From Rhizobium croatiense (GTDB taxonomy: Bacteria; Pseudomonadota; Alphaproteobacteria; Rhizobiales; Rhizobiaceae), in the NCBI RefSeq assembly GCF_019793465.1, contig NZ_JAILYJ010000014.1:141317-205316 (forward strand): 64,000 nt of DNA, written 5' to 3'. Of the stretch, positions 35,815 to 44,975 are shown piece after piece (position 1 is the first letter of the stretch; every line of letters starts with the position of its first letter). The position numbers were made by a program, and so were the translations under genes. Under the pieces are notes generated by a model. It was not told where the DNA came from. It did not search any database and saw nothing but the letters and a program-made list of their open reading frames with translations.

Positions 35815-37783
35815 AGCGCTCCCAGGACTTGGCCGACGGCTTCGTCCAGCCGGTTTCGGCAAGCCCTGAGATGCGCGGGAAGACGAGACGGTCGAAAACG
35901 GCGCGGTCCGTCATAGGTTCCGACCAGATGCAGGCCTGGATGCCGAGCAGTTTCTGTTTCTGCGCCGCCGTCCAGCCGCCGACCGGATCGAAGTTGTAGA
36001 GCTTTTCCGCGTCCGAATTCCCCGCCCAGCTGGCGCCCGGCTCGTCCCAATCCGGCCTCAGCGCCATGTCGAGGTAATAGACCTGGCCGGGGCAGACGAC
36101 CATTTGATAGCCGCGTTCGGCGAGTTCGGCCGAGACCTCGACATTGCGCCAGCTGCAGAGATAACTCTTCTCCTTGTCGATGACGTCGCCATGCGCCGCC
36201 TCTTCCCAGCCGCCGGTGATGCAGCCCTTGCTCGCCAGGAAACGCTGCACGCGCTCCAGGAACTCCGCCTGCAGGATCGCCGCGCCCGAGCCGTGAATGT
36301 CGTCGGCGCCATGCGTATTGGTGACGACATTCAGCCGCTGGGCATGCGCATCGGCAACCGCGTCGCCGGCGACAGTGCGCAGGCGATCGAGCGCTGCCGG
36401 CGAGCCGGACCATGCGCCGAGCGGCACCTCGTCGGCGCCGAGATGGATGACCTTGAACGGGAAGAGCTCGATCAGTTCGGAAAGAATGGTCTCGACGATC
36501 TCGTAGGTCTGCTCGCGGACCGGGTTGATGCAATTGTCGGGAAAGCCTTGGACGGAGTAATAGCTGCCCTTCTCGGCCGGATCGCGCAGCTCCGGTATCG
36601 CCTGCTGCATGGCGTAGCAGTGGCCGGGCATGTCAATTTCAGGCACGATTTCGATGCCGAAGCTCTTTGCCTGGGCGACGATCTCGCGGATGACGGCTTT
36701 GCTATAGTAGCCGCCCGTCCGCGCCGGGCTTGATCCGAGCAGCGGCGGCACGGCAAGGCCGTGGCCGCGCCAGGCGCCGATCTCGGTCAGGGCGGGATAG
36801 GCGTCGATCTCGACGCGCCAGGCCTCGTCGTCGGAAAGGTGCCAGTGGAAGCGGTTGAGCTTGTTCCAGGCCAGCACTGCCAGCAGCTTCTTGACCTCGG
36901 CGGCGCCGTAAAACTGGCGGGCGACATCGAGATGCAGGCCGCGCCAGCCCATTGCCGGTTCGTCGACGATCTCGCCGGCTCCAGGAAACTGGAAGACCCC
37001 GGGATGCAGCCTGGCGCCACGCCAGATCTGGCCGAGCGTGACGAGGCCGTAGAGAAAGCCGGTTCGGCTGCTCGCCTCGACCGTCAGGTTTTCCTCGTCG
37101 AAGCTCAGCCGATAGGCTTCGGGGCCGAAGCCGGCGGCATCCCTCAGGATGACGGGAACTGCGCCTTCCGCCTCGGTGCGCCCGATGCCTTCGACGGCGA
37201 AGAGATGGTCGACCAGCGCCGCGAAGCCTTTCGCCGCCGCCTCCCCTTCGGTGCTCTGCGCCTGCGGCGCAAAACCGGCCGGCAGCGGACGGCGCGAGGC
37301 GACCGCGACATGGTTCGGCCAGGGGATGACCGAAATCTGGACGGGCGCGTTGGCGGGAACCGGATAGATCTCGGCGCCGCGCTTCAGGGCCGCGTTGCTG
37401 ACCGAAGAGCGCGTCGGCTCGATGCCGAGCACGATGGTGCTGCCATCGGAAAGCGCGAGATAGGCGCTCGTCGCACCGTCCGTCCAGTGGCGGAACTGCC
37501 AGCTCAGCGCATAGACGGAGATTGTCCAGGTCTCGCCGGCGCCGAGCACGAAATCGGCCGGTGGCCGGAACTCGGTGAAATTCGAAAGCCGTTGCGAAAC
37601 GGTCGCGCCTTCGACGCGGCCGGCGGGGTCGACACGGCCTGGGCCGCTGACGCAGAGAGAAAAATTCGAAAGCGGTTCGCTGCCGAGGTTCTTGAGGCGC
37701 AGGGCGTAGGAGAATTCCTTGCCGTCGGCGGGCGGGTTCCAGAGGGTTTCAAGCCGCAGGGCGTTCGGTCGCGGTGTCGACAT
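35762..37783 (-). CDS. Beta-N-acetylhexosaminidase, GH20
   Basis: ~673-residue glycoside hydrolase. The GH20 catalytic Asp-Glu pair is in HLGADEVPLG near residue 450, and the barrel shows RGLHLDVARQFY, NRFHWHLSDDEAWRVEI, PEIDMPGH and GWEEAAHG. An N-terminal ~200-residue domain precedes it. It releases terminal GlcNAc/GalNAc from chito-oligosaccharides or glycans through an oxazolinium intermediate. No signal peptide is visible, so it probably acts on imported sugars. The start is one of two adjacent ATGs (37786, 37783) after GGAAG. Its 3' end overlaps the AraC gene; a palindrome lies upstream. Confidence 0.87.
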   Translation of the reverse strand: MSTPRPNALRLETLWNPPADGKEFSYALRLKNLGSEPLSNFSLCVSGPGRVDPAGRVEGATVSQRLSNFTEFRPPADFVLGAGETWTISVYALSWQFRHWTDGATSAYLALSDGSTIVLGIEPTRSSVSNAALKRGAEIYPVPANAPVQISVIPWPNHVAVASRRPLPAGFAPQAQSTEGEAAAKGFAALVDHLFAVEGIGRTEAEGAVPVILRDAAGFGPEAYRLSFDEENLTVEASSRTGFLYGLVTLGQIWRGARLHPGVFQFPGAGEIVDEPAMGWRGLHLDVARQFYGAAEVKKLLAVLAWNKLNRFHWHLSDDEAWRVEIDAYPALTEIGAWRGHGLAVPPLLGSSPARTGGYYSKAVIREIVAQAKSFGIEIVPEIDMPGHCYAMQQAIPELRDPAEKGSYYSVQGFPDNCINPVREQTYEIVETILSELIELFPFKVIHLGADEVPLGAWSGSPAALDRLRTVAGDAVADAHAQRLNVVTNTHGADDIHGSGAAILQAEFLERVQRFLASKGCITGGWEEAAHGDVIDKEKSYLCSWRNVEVSAELAERGYQMVVCPGQVYYLDMALRPDWDEPGASWAGNSDAEKLYNFDPVGGWTAAQKQKLLGIQACIWSEPMTDRAVFDRLVFPRISGLAETGWTKPSAKSWERFKALAGLMPLLYGLQQS

Positions 37784-38122
37784 CATCACTCTTCCTTGAG
37801 GGAAAACAGGTCTTTGAGCGTTCCGCCGCAGGCGCCGGGATCGGCATGGCGGTTGAAGTCAATCAAATTGATTTAATATTGATAGTCGGTTTTTCGCCGC
37901 GGCGTCAATCGGCGATGCGGAATTTCTGCGGCCGACCTCCAGGGCCAATGCCGGCCGCCGATCGGCGGATAAGCTCCCCATGGTCGAGGTGTCGCATTTC
38001 GGGAAAAAATTTCGGCCGGCCGCCGACCGCTCGATACGGGTCGATAAGCATGAGGCTGCTCGCCACGGCCCGGATGTTCCCGGGATGCAACCCATCCAAC
38101 TTCCGAACCAGGCGAATTTCCA
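37784..38122. other. Intergenic region between hexosaminidase gene and flagellin stub
   Basis: 339 bases. The first 90 are AT-rich promoter-like sequence for the GH20 gene, with the palindrome at 37861-37873. The remainder is GC-rich with several CGGCCG-type short repeats and no supported gene. Confidence 0.5.
37861..37873. promoter_or_regulatory. Palindrome AATCAA-A-TTGATT upstream of the GH20 gene
   Basis: A perfect 6-bp inverted repeat with one central base lies 78 bases upstream of the hexosaminidase start in an AT-rich patch; a partial copy (AATATTGAT) follows. Candidate operator, perhaps for the ROK or a LacI-type protein, which is inference. Confidence 0.4.
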
Positions 38123-38383
38123 ATGACGAGCATCAATACGAACAATTCCGCAATGGCTGCCCTTCAGACGCTGCGCAGCATCAACTCCAACCTCGAATCG
38201 ACGCAGAACAGCGTTTCCACCGGTTATCGCGTCGACACCGCATCCGACAATGCTGCCTACTGGTCGATCGCCACCACGACGCGCTCCGACAACAAGGCCC
38301 TTTCGGCCGTCTCCCCCTCGGCATGTGCCGCCGCTGCTCAAGCTTGCCGATTGACATGCCGATCGTTTCGATCGCAAACATGA
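38123..38383 (+). pseudogene. Truncated flagellin (N-terminal ~64 residues)
   Basis: The frame begins MTSINTNNSAMAALQTLRSI and continues through STGYRVDTASDNAAYWSIAT to DNKALSAVS. This is the conserved N-terminal D0/D1 start of rhizobial flagellins. After about position 38315 similarity stops abruptly and an unrelated Ala/Cys/Arg tail leads to a stop at 38383, so the central and C-terminal parts (about 250 residues) are absent. Upstream there is only AGGCGAAT as a weak Shine-Dalgarno. No other motility gene is nearby; this is a displaced, non-functional copy. Confidence 0.85.
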
Positions 38384-38433
38384 CGGCCTTGGATATTCTC
38401 ACCGCAGAAATGCCGTGCTGGCGGGATCATCGC

Positions 38434-39974
38434 ATGTCGGAAGGACTTGAAGCTGCTCGTCCTGACGGAACGCCCGCCATCGTCTGGCTCGGCTTCCTGG
38501 CCATGTGCGTTGGCATGTTCATGGCCATCCTCGACGTCCAGGTGGTGGCGACTTCGCTGCCGACCATCCAGTCGGCGCTCGATATCGATCCGGATCAGAT
38601 GAGCTGGATACAGACGGCCTACCTCATCGCCGAGGTGATCGCGATCCCGCTCACCGGCCTCTTGACGCGGCTCTTGACGATGCGATGGCTGTTCGTTGCC
38701 GCCATCACCCTGTTCGTGATCGCGTCGGCCGGCTGTGCCGCCAGCGGCAGTTTCGGCACGCTGGTTGCCTGGCGGGTGCTTCAGGGCTTTTCCGGCGGGA
38801 CCCTGATCCCCTCGGTGTTTTCGGCCGTCTTCATCCTGTTCCCGAACGAGCGGCAGGCGCTTGCGACGACGATCGCCGGCGTGCTGGCCGTGCTGGCGCC
38901 GACCGTCGGGCCGATCGTCGGCGGATGGCTGACCGAAACCTATTCCTGGCACTGGCTGTTCCTGATCAACATCCTTCCGGGCATTGCCTCGGCGATCCTG
39001 GCGGCCCGCTTCCTGCCCAGGCAGGCGGCCGATCCGTCCGAACTCAGGCATCTCGACGGCCTGTCGCTGCTGTTGATGGCGACGGCGCTGACGACGCTGG
39101 AACTCAGCCTGAAAGAGGCGCCGACCAGCGGCTGGACTTCGGCCTATGTGCTGAGCCTGCTGGCGGTCTGTCTTGTGTCGGGAGGCGCGTTCATCAGCCG
39201 GACGCTGCGTCGGCGCCGGCCGATCGTCGATCTCGGCAATTTCGCCGATCGCAACTTTCTCGTCGGCTCGGTCCTGAGCTTCGTGCTTGGCATCGGCCTC
39301 TTCGGCTCGGTCTATCTCATGCCGGTTTTTCTCGCTTTCGTCAGGGGCCACGATGCCCTCGAAATCGGCGTGACCATGCTGGTCACCGGCATCGCCCAGC
39401 TGATCTCCGCGCCGGTTGCGGTCGCGCTGGAGAAGCGCATGGATGCGCGGCTGCTGTCGGCTACCGGTTTTGCCCTGTTTGCGATCGGTGTCGGCATGAG
39501 CGCCTTTCAGGATCCGCGTTCGGACTACGATGCGATGTTTTGGCCGCAGATCGTCCGCGGCGTCGCCATCATGTTTTGCCTGTTGCCGCCGACGCGGCTG
39601 GCGCTCGGCACGCTGCCGGCCGATCGCATTCCCGATGCCAGCGGGCTTTTCAATCTGATGCGCAATCTCGGCGGTGCCATCGGCATCGCGCTGATCGACA
39701 CCATCATCTACACCCGCTCGGAGCCGCTGGGCCAAGGTCTGTGGCGCGCCTTCAGGCCGGCGACATCGAGGCGGCAGCCTTCGTCGGCGCGCCACTTCAG
39801 GCGATATCGGGACATACCGGCAGCTTCGATGCCGATACCACGGCGCTGCTCGATCCGCTGATCCAGACGGCGGCAAGCGTCCAGGCCATCAACGAAGCCT
39901 GGATGGTCGTCGCCATCCTGACCGGCTGCGCCCTGCTGTGCGTGCCCATCGCCAGGCGGCCGGCGCCGGGGTGA
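38434..39974 (+). pseudogene. DHA2-family MFS drug exporter with a frameshift near the 3' end
   Basis: EmrB/QacA-like 14-helix transporter: MCVGMFMAILDVQVVATSLP (helix 1), RVLQGFSGGTLIPSVFS, APTVGPIVGGWLTETYSWHW (the DHA2 motif C). The frame breaks near 39743, where GGTCTGTGGCGCGCC reads as though one G were lost (Leu-Trp-Ala-Arg expected). The remaining ~75 residues (RLQAGDIEAAAFVGAPLQ to CVPIARRPAPG) continue in another frame to 39974. In the original frame translation ends at 39861 with a meaningless tail. Only the last helix is affected, so activity might survive; a sequencing error is also possible. Confidence 0.75.
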
Positions 39975-40079
39975 CGAGCGTCACGAGACCTTGTCGATCT
40001 GCCGATCACCGGTAAGATTTCTCTCACTCTTTTTGCGCCATCCTCTGATTCCCCTCTGGCACTCATCGACGAGATCTCC

Positions 40080-43000
40080 ATGGCCCCCAACCGGACGCGC
40101 AGCTTGCAAATGCCACGACGCGAAGAGCTTGGGCTCTTTGCGATCAGCAACGGTTCCGGCCTGTCGATATCGGCGCTGCCGAACGGGACGCTGTTTGCCA
40201 TCGACTATGCCGACGACAAGGGATCCGTGCAGATCAACCAGATCCAGGGCTCGCCGCTCATCGGTGGCATTGGCCGCCTTTATCTGCGCGCCGGCGGCGC
40301 CCGCCCCGATGTCGTCGAGATCGTCGGGCCGCGTGCCAAAGGCAGTTTCGCCTATGATGCGACGAGCTTCTGCTGGAGCGGCAAGACAGGCGATATCGCC
40401 TACGACGTCCGCCTCGCGCTTCATCCCTCCGAGACGGCATGGTTCTGGCATGCCTCGATCCGGCATCTGAGAGAGGGAACGCTGCCGGCGGATCTGGTGC
40501 TGATCCAGGATGTCGGCCTCGGCGATCGCGGCTTTCTGATGAACAGCGAGGCCTATGCCTCGCAATATGTCGATCACCACATTGCCGACCACAAGACCTA
40601 TGGTTGCGTCGTGATAAACCGGCAAAATCTCAAGCAGTCGGGCGGCCGCAATCCCTGGCTGGCGCAAGGCTGCCTCGACGGGGCTGTCGCCTATGCCACC
40701 GATGCGATCCAGCTGGTGCAGGCAAAGGGCCGGCTCGACGACCTGCTGGTCGGCGCCTTCGGCACGCCGCTGCCGAGCCAACGGCGGCAGCAGGAGACCG
40801 CCTGCCCGGCCGTTCAATCGAGATCGCTCTCGGTCACACCAGATGGCGCGACGGCGACTTTCTTTGCCCTGTTCGCCGCCGATCATCCCGAGGCGTCGAG
40901 CGATGCCGATCTTTCGCGGCTCGACGGCATCAAGCAGCCGGACGATGCGGCCGCTCGTCAGGAGGCGGCAGCACCGGTTCGCAGCCTGCTCCAGGACGCT
41001 CCTCTGCTGGAAGTCGAGACGCTGGATAAAAAGGCGATCGGCCGGCTCTATCCCGAGCGGAGCCTGGAAGAGCGCGGCCACGGAAAACTACTTTCTTTTT
41101 TCGTGCCGGACGGTGCTCTCAACCGCCATGTCGTGCTGCGCGACAAGGAGCTCGTCGTCGCGCGGCGCCACGGCGCGATTGTCCGAAGCGGCCAGAACAT
41201 GCTGCTGGATGATGCCACGCTTGCCGCCACCTGCTGGATGCAGGGCATTTTTGCCGCGCAGCTGACGATCGGCAACACGTCCTTCCACAAGCTCTTTTCC
41301 GTCTCGCGCGATCCCTACAATCTGACGCGCGCCAGCGGACTGCGCATCATGGCGGATGTCGGCGCGGGCTGGCAGCTTCTGGCGGTGCCGTCGGCTTTCG
41401 AGATGGGTTTGAGCGACTGCCGCTGGATCTATCAATGCCCGGAGCAGACGATCATCGTCACGGCCGTCGCCTCCGGCGAGGATGCGGCGATGCAATGGAG
41501 CCTCTCCGTCGAGGGCAAGCCGTGCCGCTTCCTGGTCTTCGGTCATGTCGTGCTCGGCGAGCGCGAATATGACGCCGGCGGGCAGATCGACTTCGACCCC
41601 TCGCGCAAACGCGTCTCCTTCCGGCCCGACCCCGCCTGGCTCTGGGGCGGGCGTTACCCCGATGCCGTCTATTGGCTGGTGAGTTCGACGCCTGATGCCA
41701 TCGACGAGATCGGCGGCGACGAGCTGCTCTATACCGATGGCCTCGCGCGCAACGGCGCTTTCGTGGCGCTGCGCTCGCAGCCGACGCAGGCGCTCTCCTT
41801 CGCCGTCGTCGGCTCGATGACCGATGCCGAAGACGCCGAGCGGCTGGCGCAACGTTATGAGGCCGGGGTCAGCGATGAGGCCATGCTCGCGCCGGCATCG
41901 GCATTCTGGCGCAACGCCGTGCGCGGCATGCGGATCGACAGCGCTTCGCCCGATCTTGCCGCCCAGGCAACCCTGCTGCCCTGGCTTGCACATGACGCCA
42001 TCGTGCATCTGAGCGTGCCGCATGGGCTGGAGCAATATACGGGTGCGGCCTGGGGCACGCGCGACGCCTGCCAGGGGCCGATCGAATTCCTGCTCGCCTA
42101 TGAACATGACCGCGAGGCCAGGCAAGTGCTGAAAACCGTCTTCAGCGAACAGTACCTGGAAAAAAGCGACTGGCCGCAATGGTTCATGCTGGAGCCCTAT
42201 GCCAACATCCGGGCGGGTGACTGCCATGGCGATATCATCGTCTGGCCGTTGAAGGCGCTGTGCGACTATATCGAAGCGACCGGCGATCTCGCCATTCTCG
42301 ACGAGAAGGTGTCCTGGCGCGATGAAAAGACCATGCAGAAGGCGCCGGAAGCCGACACCATCACCGTCCATGTCGAGAAACTGCTCGATTCCGTCCGCGA
42401 ACGCTTCATCCCGGGAACCCATCTGATCCGTTATGGCGAGGGCGACTGGAACGATTCCCTGCAGCCGGCCGATCCGCATCTGCGCGACTGGATGGTCAGC
42501 AGCTGGACCGTCGCCCTGCTCTACGAGCAGATCGTCCGCTATTCCGCCATCCTGCGCCGTCTCGGCCTTGGCGAGAGAGCCAAGGCCCTGAGGAAGATCG
42601 CCATGGCGATGCGCCGGGATTTCAACCGCCATCTCGTGCGGGACGGCGTCGTCGCCGGCTATGGCATTTTCGATCCGGCCCATGAGGGCGTCGAATTGCT
42701 GCTGCATCCGAGCGACACGCGCACCGGCCTCTCCTTCTCGCTGATCGCGATGACGCAGGCGATGCTCGGCAAGCTGTTCACGCCGGCGCAGCGGCGCGAT
42801 CATATGCGGCTGATCGAGGAGCATCTGCTTTTCCCCGACGGCGTACGGCTGATGGAAAAGCCCGCGACCTACGCCGGCGGGCCTGAAACGCTGTTCCGCC
42901 GGGCCGAATCCTCCTCCTTCTTTGGCCGCGAGATCGGGCTGATGTATGTGCATGCACATCTGCGTTATTGCGAAACGCTTGCCCTGGACGCTGCCGCGGA

Positions 43001-43367
43001 CGCGCTCTGGGAGGCGATCGCCGTCGTCAATCCGATCGCCGTCACGACGGCCTTGCCGCAGGCATCGCTGCGCCAGCGCAATACCTATTTCAGCAGCAGC
43101 GACGCGGCCTTCCATGACCGCTATCAGGCGGCGGATGATTGGGCGCGCGTCAAGGCGGGCAAGATCGCCGTCGACGGCGGATGGCGCATCTATTCAAGCG
43201 GCCCCGGCCTCTACACCAGGAGTTTCGTGGAAAATATCCTGGGCTTCAAACGACGCTTCGGCCGGCGCAGCCGCAAACCGCTTCTGCCGGCGGCGCACGC
43301 CGCTGTCGATCTGAGGACGGATCACGCAGCCTGGTGGCGGTTGATGAAGCCGAAGCCGCAAATATGA
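40080..43367 (+). CDS. GH94-type beta-glucan phosphorylase, likely 1,2-beta-oligoglucan phosphorylase
   Basis: 1095-residue cytoplasmic enzyme. The GH94 catalytic Asp is in GEGDWNDSLQP (~residue 792), and the alpha/alpha barrel shows DWPQWFMLEPYANIRAGDCHG and SDTRTGLSFSLIAMTQAML. Size and N-terminal beta-sandwich architecture fit 1,2-beta-oligoglucan phosphorylases, which split beta-1,2-glucan with phosphate to glucose 1-phosphate, better than the ~800-residue cellobiose phosphorylases. Rhizobia make cyclic beta-1,2-glucan, so recycling is a plausible role. It is far shorter than cyclic glucan synthase. It sits between a broken exporter and the kdu genes. Confidence 0.72.
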   Translation: MAPNRTRSLQMPRREELGLFAISNGSGLSISALPNGTLFAIDYADDKGSVQINQIQGSPLIGGIGRLYLRAGGARPDVVEIVGPRAKGSFAYDATSFCWSGKTGDIAYDVRLALHPSETAWFWHASIRHLREGTLPADLVLIQDVGLGDRGFLMNSEAYASQYVDHHIADHKTYGCVVINRQNLKQSGGRNPWLAQGCLDGAVAYATDAIQLVQAKGRLDDLLVGAFGTPLPSQRRQQETACPAVQSRSLSVTPDGATATFFALFAADHPEASSDADLSRLDGIKQPDDAAARQEAAAPVRSLLQDAPLLEVETLDKKAIGRLYPERSLEERGHGKLLSFFVPDGALNRHVVLRDKELVVARRHGAIVRSGQNMLLDDATLAATCWMQGIFAAQLTIGNTSFHKLFSVSRDPYNLTRASGLRIMADVGAGWQLLAVPSAFEMGLSDCRWIYQCPEQTIIVTAVASGEDAAMQWSLSVEGKPCRFLVFGHVVLGEREYDAGGQIDFDPSRKRVSFRPDPAWLWGGRYPDAVYWLVSSTPDAIDEIGGDELLYTDGLARNGAFVALRSQPTQALSFAVVGSMTDAEDAERLAQRYEAGVSDEAMLAPASAFWRNAVRGMRIDSASPDLAAQATLLPWLAHDAIVHLSVPHGLEQYTGAAWGTRDACQGPIEFLLAYEHDREARQVLKTVFSEQYLEKSDWPQWFMLEPYANIRAGDCHGDIIVWPLKALCDYIEATGDLAILDEKVSWRDEKTMQKAPEADTITVHVEKLLDSVRERFIPGTHLIRYGEGDWNDSLQPADPHLRDWMVSSWTVALLYEQIVRYSAILRRLGLGERAKALRKIAMAMRRDFNRHLVRDGVVAGYGIFDPAHEGVELLLHPSDTRTGLSFSLIAMTQAMLGKLFTPAQRRDHMRLIEEHLLFPDGVRLMEKPATYAGGPETLFRRAESSSFFGREIGLMYVHAHLRYCETLALDAAADALWEAIAVVNPIAVTTALPQASLRQRNTYFSSSDAAFHDRYQAADDWARVKAGKIAVDGGWRIYSSGPGLYTRSFVENILGFKRRFGRRSRKPLLPAAHAAVDLRTDHAAWWRLMKPKPQI

Positions 43368-43369
43368 AT

Positions 43370-44116
43370 TCAGGATAAGTTGGTCGCGTCGCGCAGCTCT
43401 TCGAAACGCGCCGCACTCTTCGACAGGTGGCTGCGGATCGCGCGGCGCGCGGCCGCTTCGTTGCCATCGCGGATCGCCGCGAAGATGGCGTGGTGTTCCC
43501 TGCGCATGCGGGCAGCATGGCGCTTGCGCTCGAAGCTCGTCATCTTGTCGAGGCGCGCCCATTGGCGCGGCACCATAATGTCGCCGAACGTGTCGAAGAG
43601 GCGGCTGTAATAGGAATTCTGCGTCGCGACCAGGATCGACCTGTGGAAGGCGTAATCCTCCTGCGCGCCGTATCCGCCCTTCTCCAGCGCCTTGTCGAGG
43701 GCATCGAGGCGGTCCTGCATGCGCTCGACGTCCTCCGGCGTGCGCCGCAGCGCGGCAAGACCGGCGGCTTCGTATTCGACCCCGATGCGCAGCTCCAGCA
43801 CACGCAGGACCTCGTCGATCGACTGCAGGTCGTTGGGGATGATCGAGAAGGATCGCGGGTTGGGATCGTTCGAAACGAAAGCCCCCAGGCCCTGATGCGT
43901 GGTGATCAGGCCTTTGGCGCGCAGGGTGGCGAGCGCCTCGCGCACGATCGTCCGGCTGACGCCGGTCGCCGCCATGATCGCCTGTTCGGTCGGCAGGCGC
44001 TGGCCGGGCTTCAGGTCGCCGGATTCGATCTGCGCCATCAGCGTATCGGCAAGGCCGCTGCGCAGGTTCGGCGGCTGGCGAATGGTGTTGAAGAGCGCGT
44101 TGTCCTTGTCCATCAT
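43370..44116 (-). CDS. FadR-subfamily GntR regulator of the kdu genes
   Basis: 248-residue GntR/FCD protein: HTH in GQRLPTEQAIMAATGVSRTI and VREALATLRAKGLI, then the FCD domain (EVLRVLELRIGVEYEAAGLA; DYAFHRSILVAT with metal-binding residues). Two adjacent ATGs (44116, 44113) begin it. It lies 94 bp downstream of kduD on the same strand, so it is probably an autoregulated repressor of kduID induced by a hexuronate catabolite. A TTGTACGACAA site lies upstream of kduI. Confidence 0.85.
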   Translation of the reverse strand: MMDKDNALFNTIRQPPNLRSGLADTLMAQIESGDLKPGQRLPTEQAIMAATGVSRTIVREALATLRAKGLITTHQGLGAFVSNDPNPRSFSIIPNDLQSIDEVLRVLELRIGVEYEAAGLAALRRTPEDVERMQDRLDALDKALEKGGYGAQEDYAFHRSILVATQNSYYSRLFDTFGDIMVPRQWARLDKMTSFERKRHAARMRREHHAIFAAIRDGNEAAARRAIRSHLSKSAARFEELRDATNLS

Positions 44117-44210
44117 CCCGATCGAAATCCTGCCTGTCGGCGCGGCTGCGCCGACCGCTGTCCCTTTGCTAACGCATGCCGGCGGGAAAGGCAAAAACGA
44201 CCCGCGAGGA

Positions 44211-44975
44211 TCACCGCGCCAGCCAGCCGCCATCGACCGGCAGCACCGTCCCATGCACATAGTCGGATGCCGACGATGCCAGGAAGACGGCCGCACCGCC
44301 GAGTTCATCAGGCTTCCCCCAGCGCCCGGCCGGAATGCGGGCGAGGATAGCGGCATTGCGATCCGGATCCTCGCGCAGCGCCGTCGTATTGTTGGTGACG
44401 AAGTAACCCGGCGCGATGGCATTGACGTTGACGCCCTTGCCGGCCCATTCGCAGGCAAGCAGCTTGGTCAGGCCGGCAAGCCCGCTTTTCGAGGCGGTAT
44501 AGGAGGGGATGCGGATGCCGCCCTGGAAGGACAGCAGCGAGGCGATGTTGATGATCTTGCCCCTGCCCTTGTCGACCATGTGACGGCCGGCCGCCTGCGA
44601 CAGGAAGAATGCCGTCTTCAGGTTGACGTCGATCACTGCGTCCCAGTCTTCCTCGGTAAAGTCGAGCGCATCGGCACGGCGGATGATGCCGGCATTGTTG
44701 ACGAGGATGTCGAGGCCGCCGAAGGTCTGGATGGCCTCGGCGACGATCCCCTTGACCGGTTCGATCGTGCCGAGATCGGCCTTGATGACATGGAAGCGGC
44801 TGCCCGCTTCCTTCACCAATGCTTCGGTTTCGTCCATCGAGGAGCGCCCGACGGCGACGATCGAAGCGCCGGCCGCAGCTAGCGCGGCCGCGATGGCCTG
44901 GCCGATGCCGGTATTGGCGCCGGTGACGACGGCCGTCTTGCCGGAAAGATCGAAGGGATTGGCCACGGCGCTCAC
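44211..44975 (-). CDS. kduD: 2-dehydro-3-deoxy-D-gluconate 5-dehydrogenase
   Basis: 254-residue SDR: TGANTGIG at ~19-26, NNAGIIRRAD, the Ser of NIASLLSFQGG, and YTASKSG as YxxxK. Together the start MSAVANPFDLSGKTAVVTGA and the context identify KduD, which reduces 2,5-diketo-3-deoxygluconate to KDG in pectin/uronate breakdown. Its start overlaps the kduI stop by 4 bases, so the two are translationally coupled. Confidence 0.9.
   Translation of the reverse strand: MSAVANPFDLSGKTAVVTGANTGIGQAIAAALAAAGASIVAVGRSSMDETEALVKEAGSRFHVIKADLGTIEPVKGIVAEAIQTFGGLDILVNNAGIIRRADALDFTEEDWDAVIDVNLKTAFFLSQAAGRHMVDKGRGKIINIASLLSFQGGIRIPSYTASKSGLAGLTKLLACEWAGKGVNVNAIAPGYFVTNNTTALREDPDRNAAILARIPAGRWGKPDELGGAAVFLASSASDYVHGTVLPVDGGWLAR

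Noticed and set aside
41088..43115. 675-codon minus-strand frame inside the GH94 gene
   Set aside because: Antisense shadow; composition is biased and no domain is recognisable, whereas the plus strand carries the GH94 motifs.
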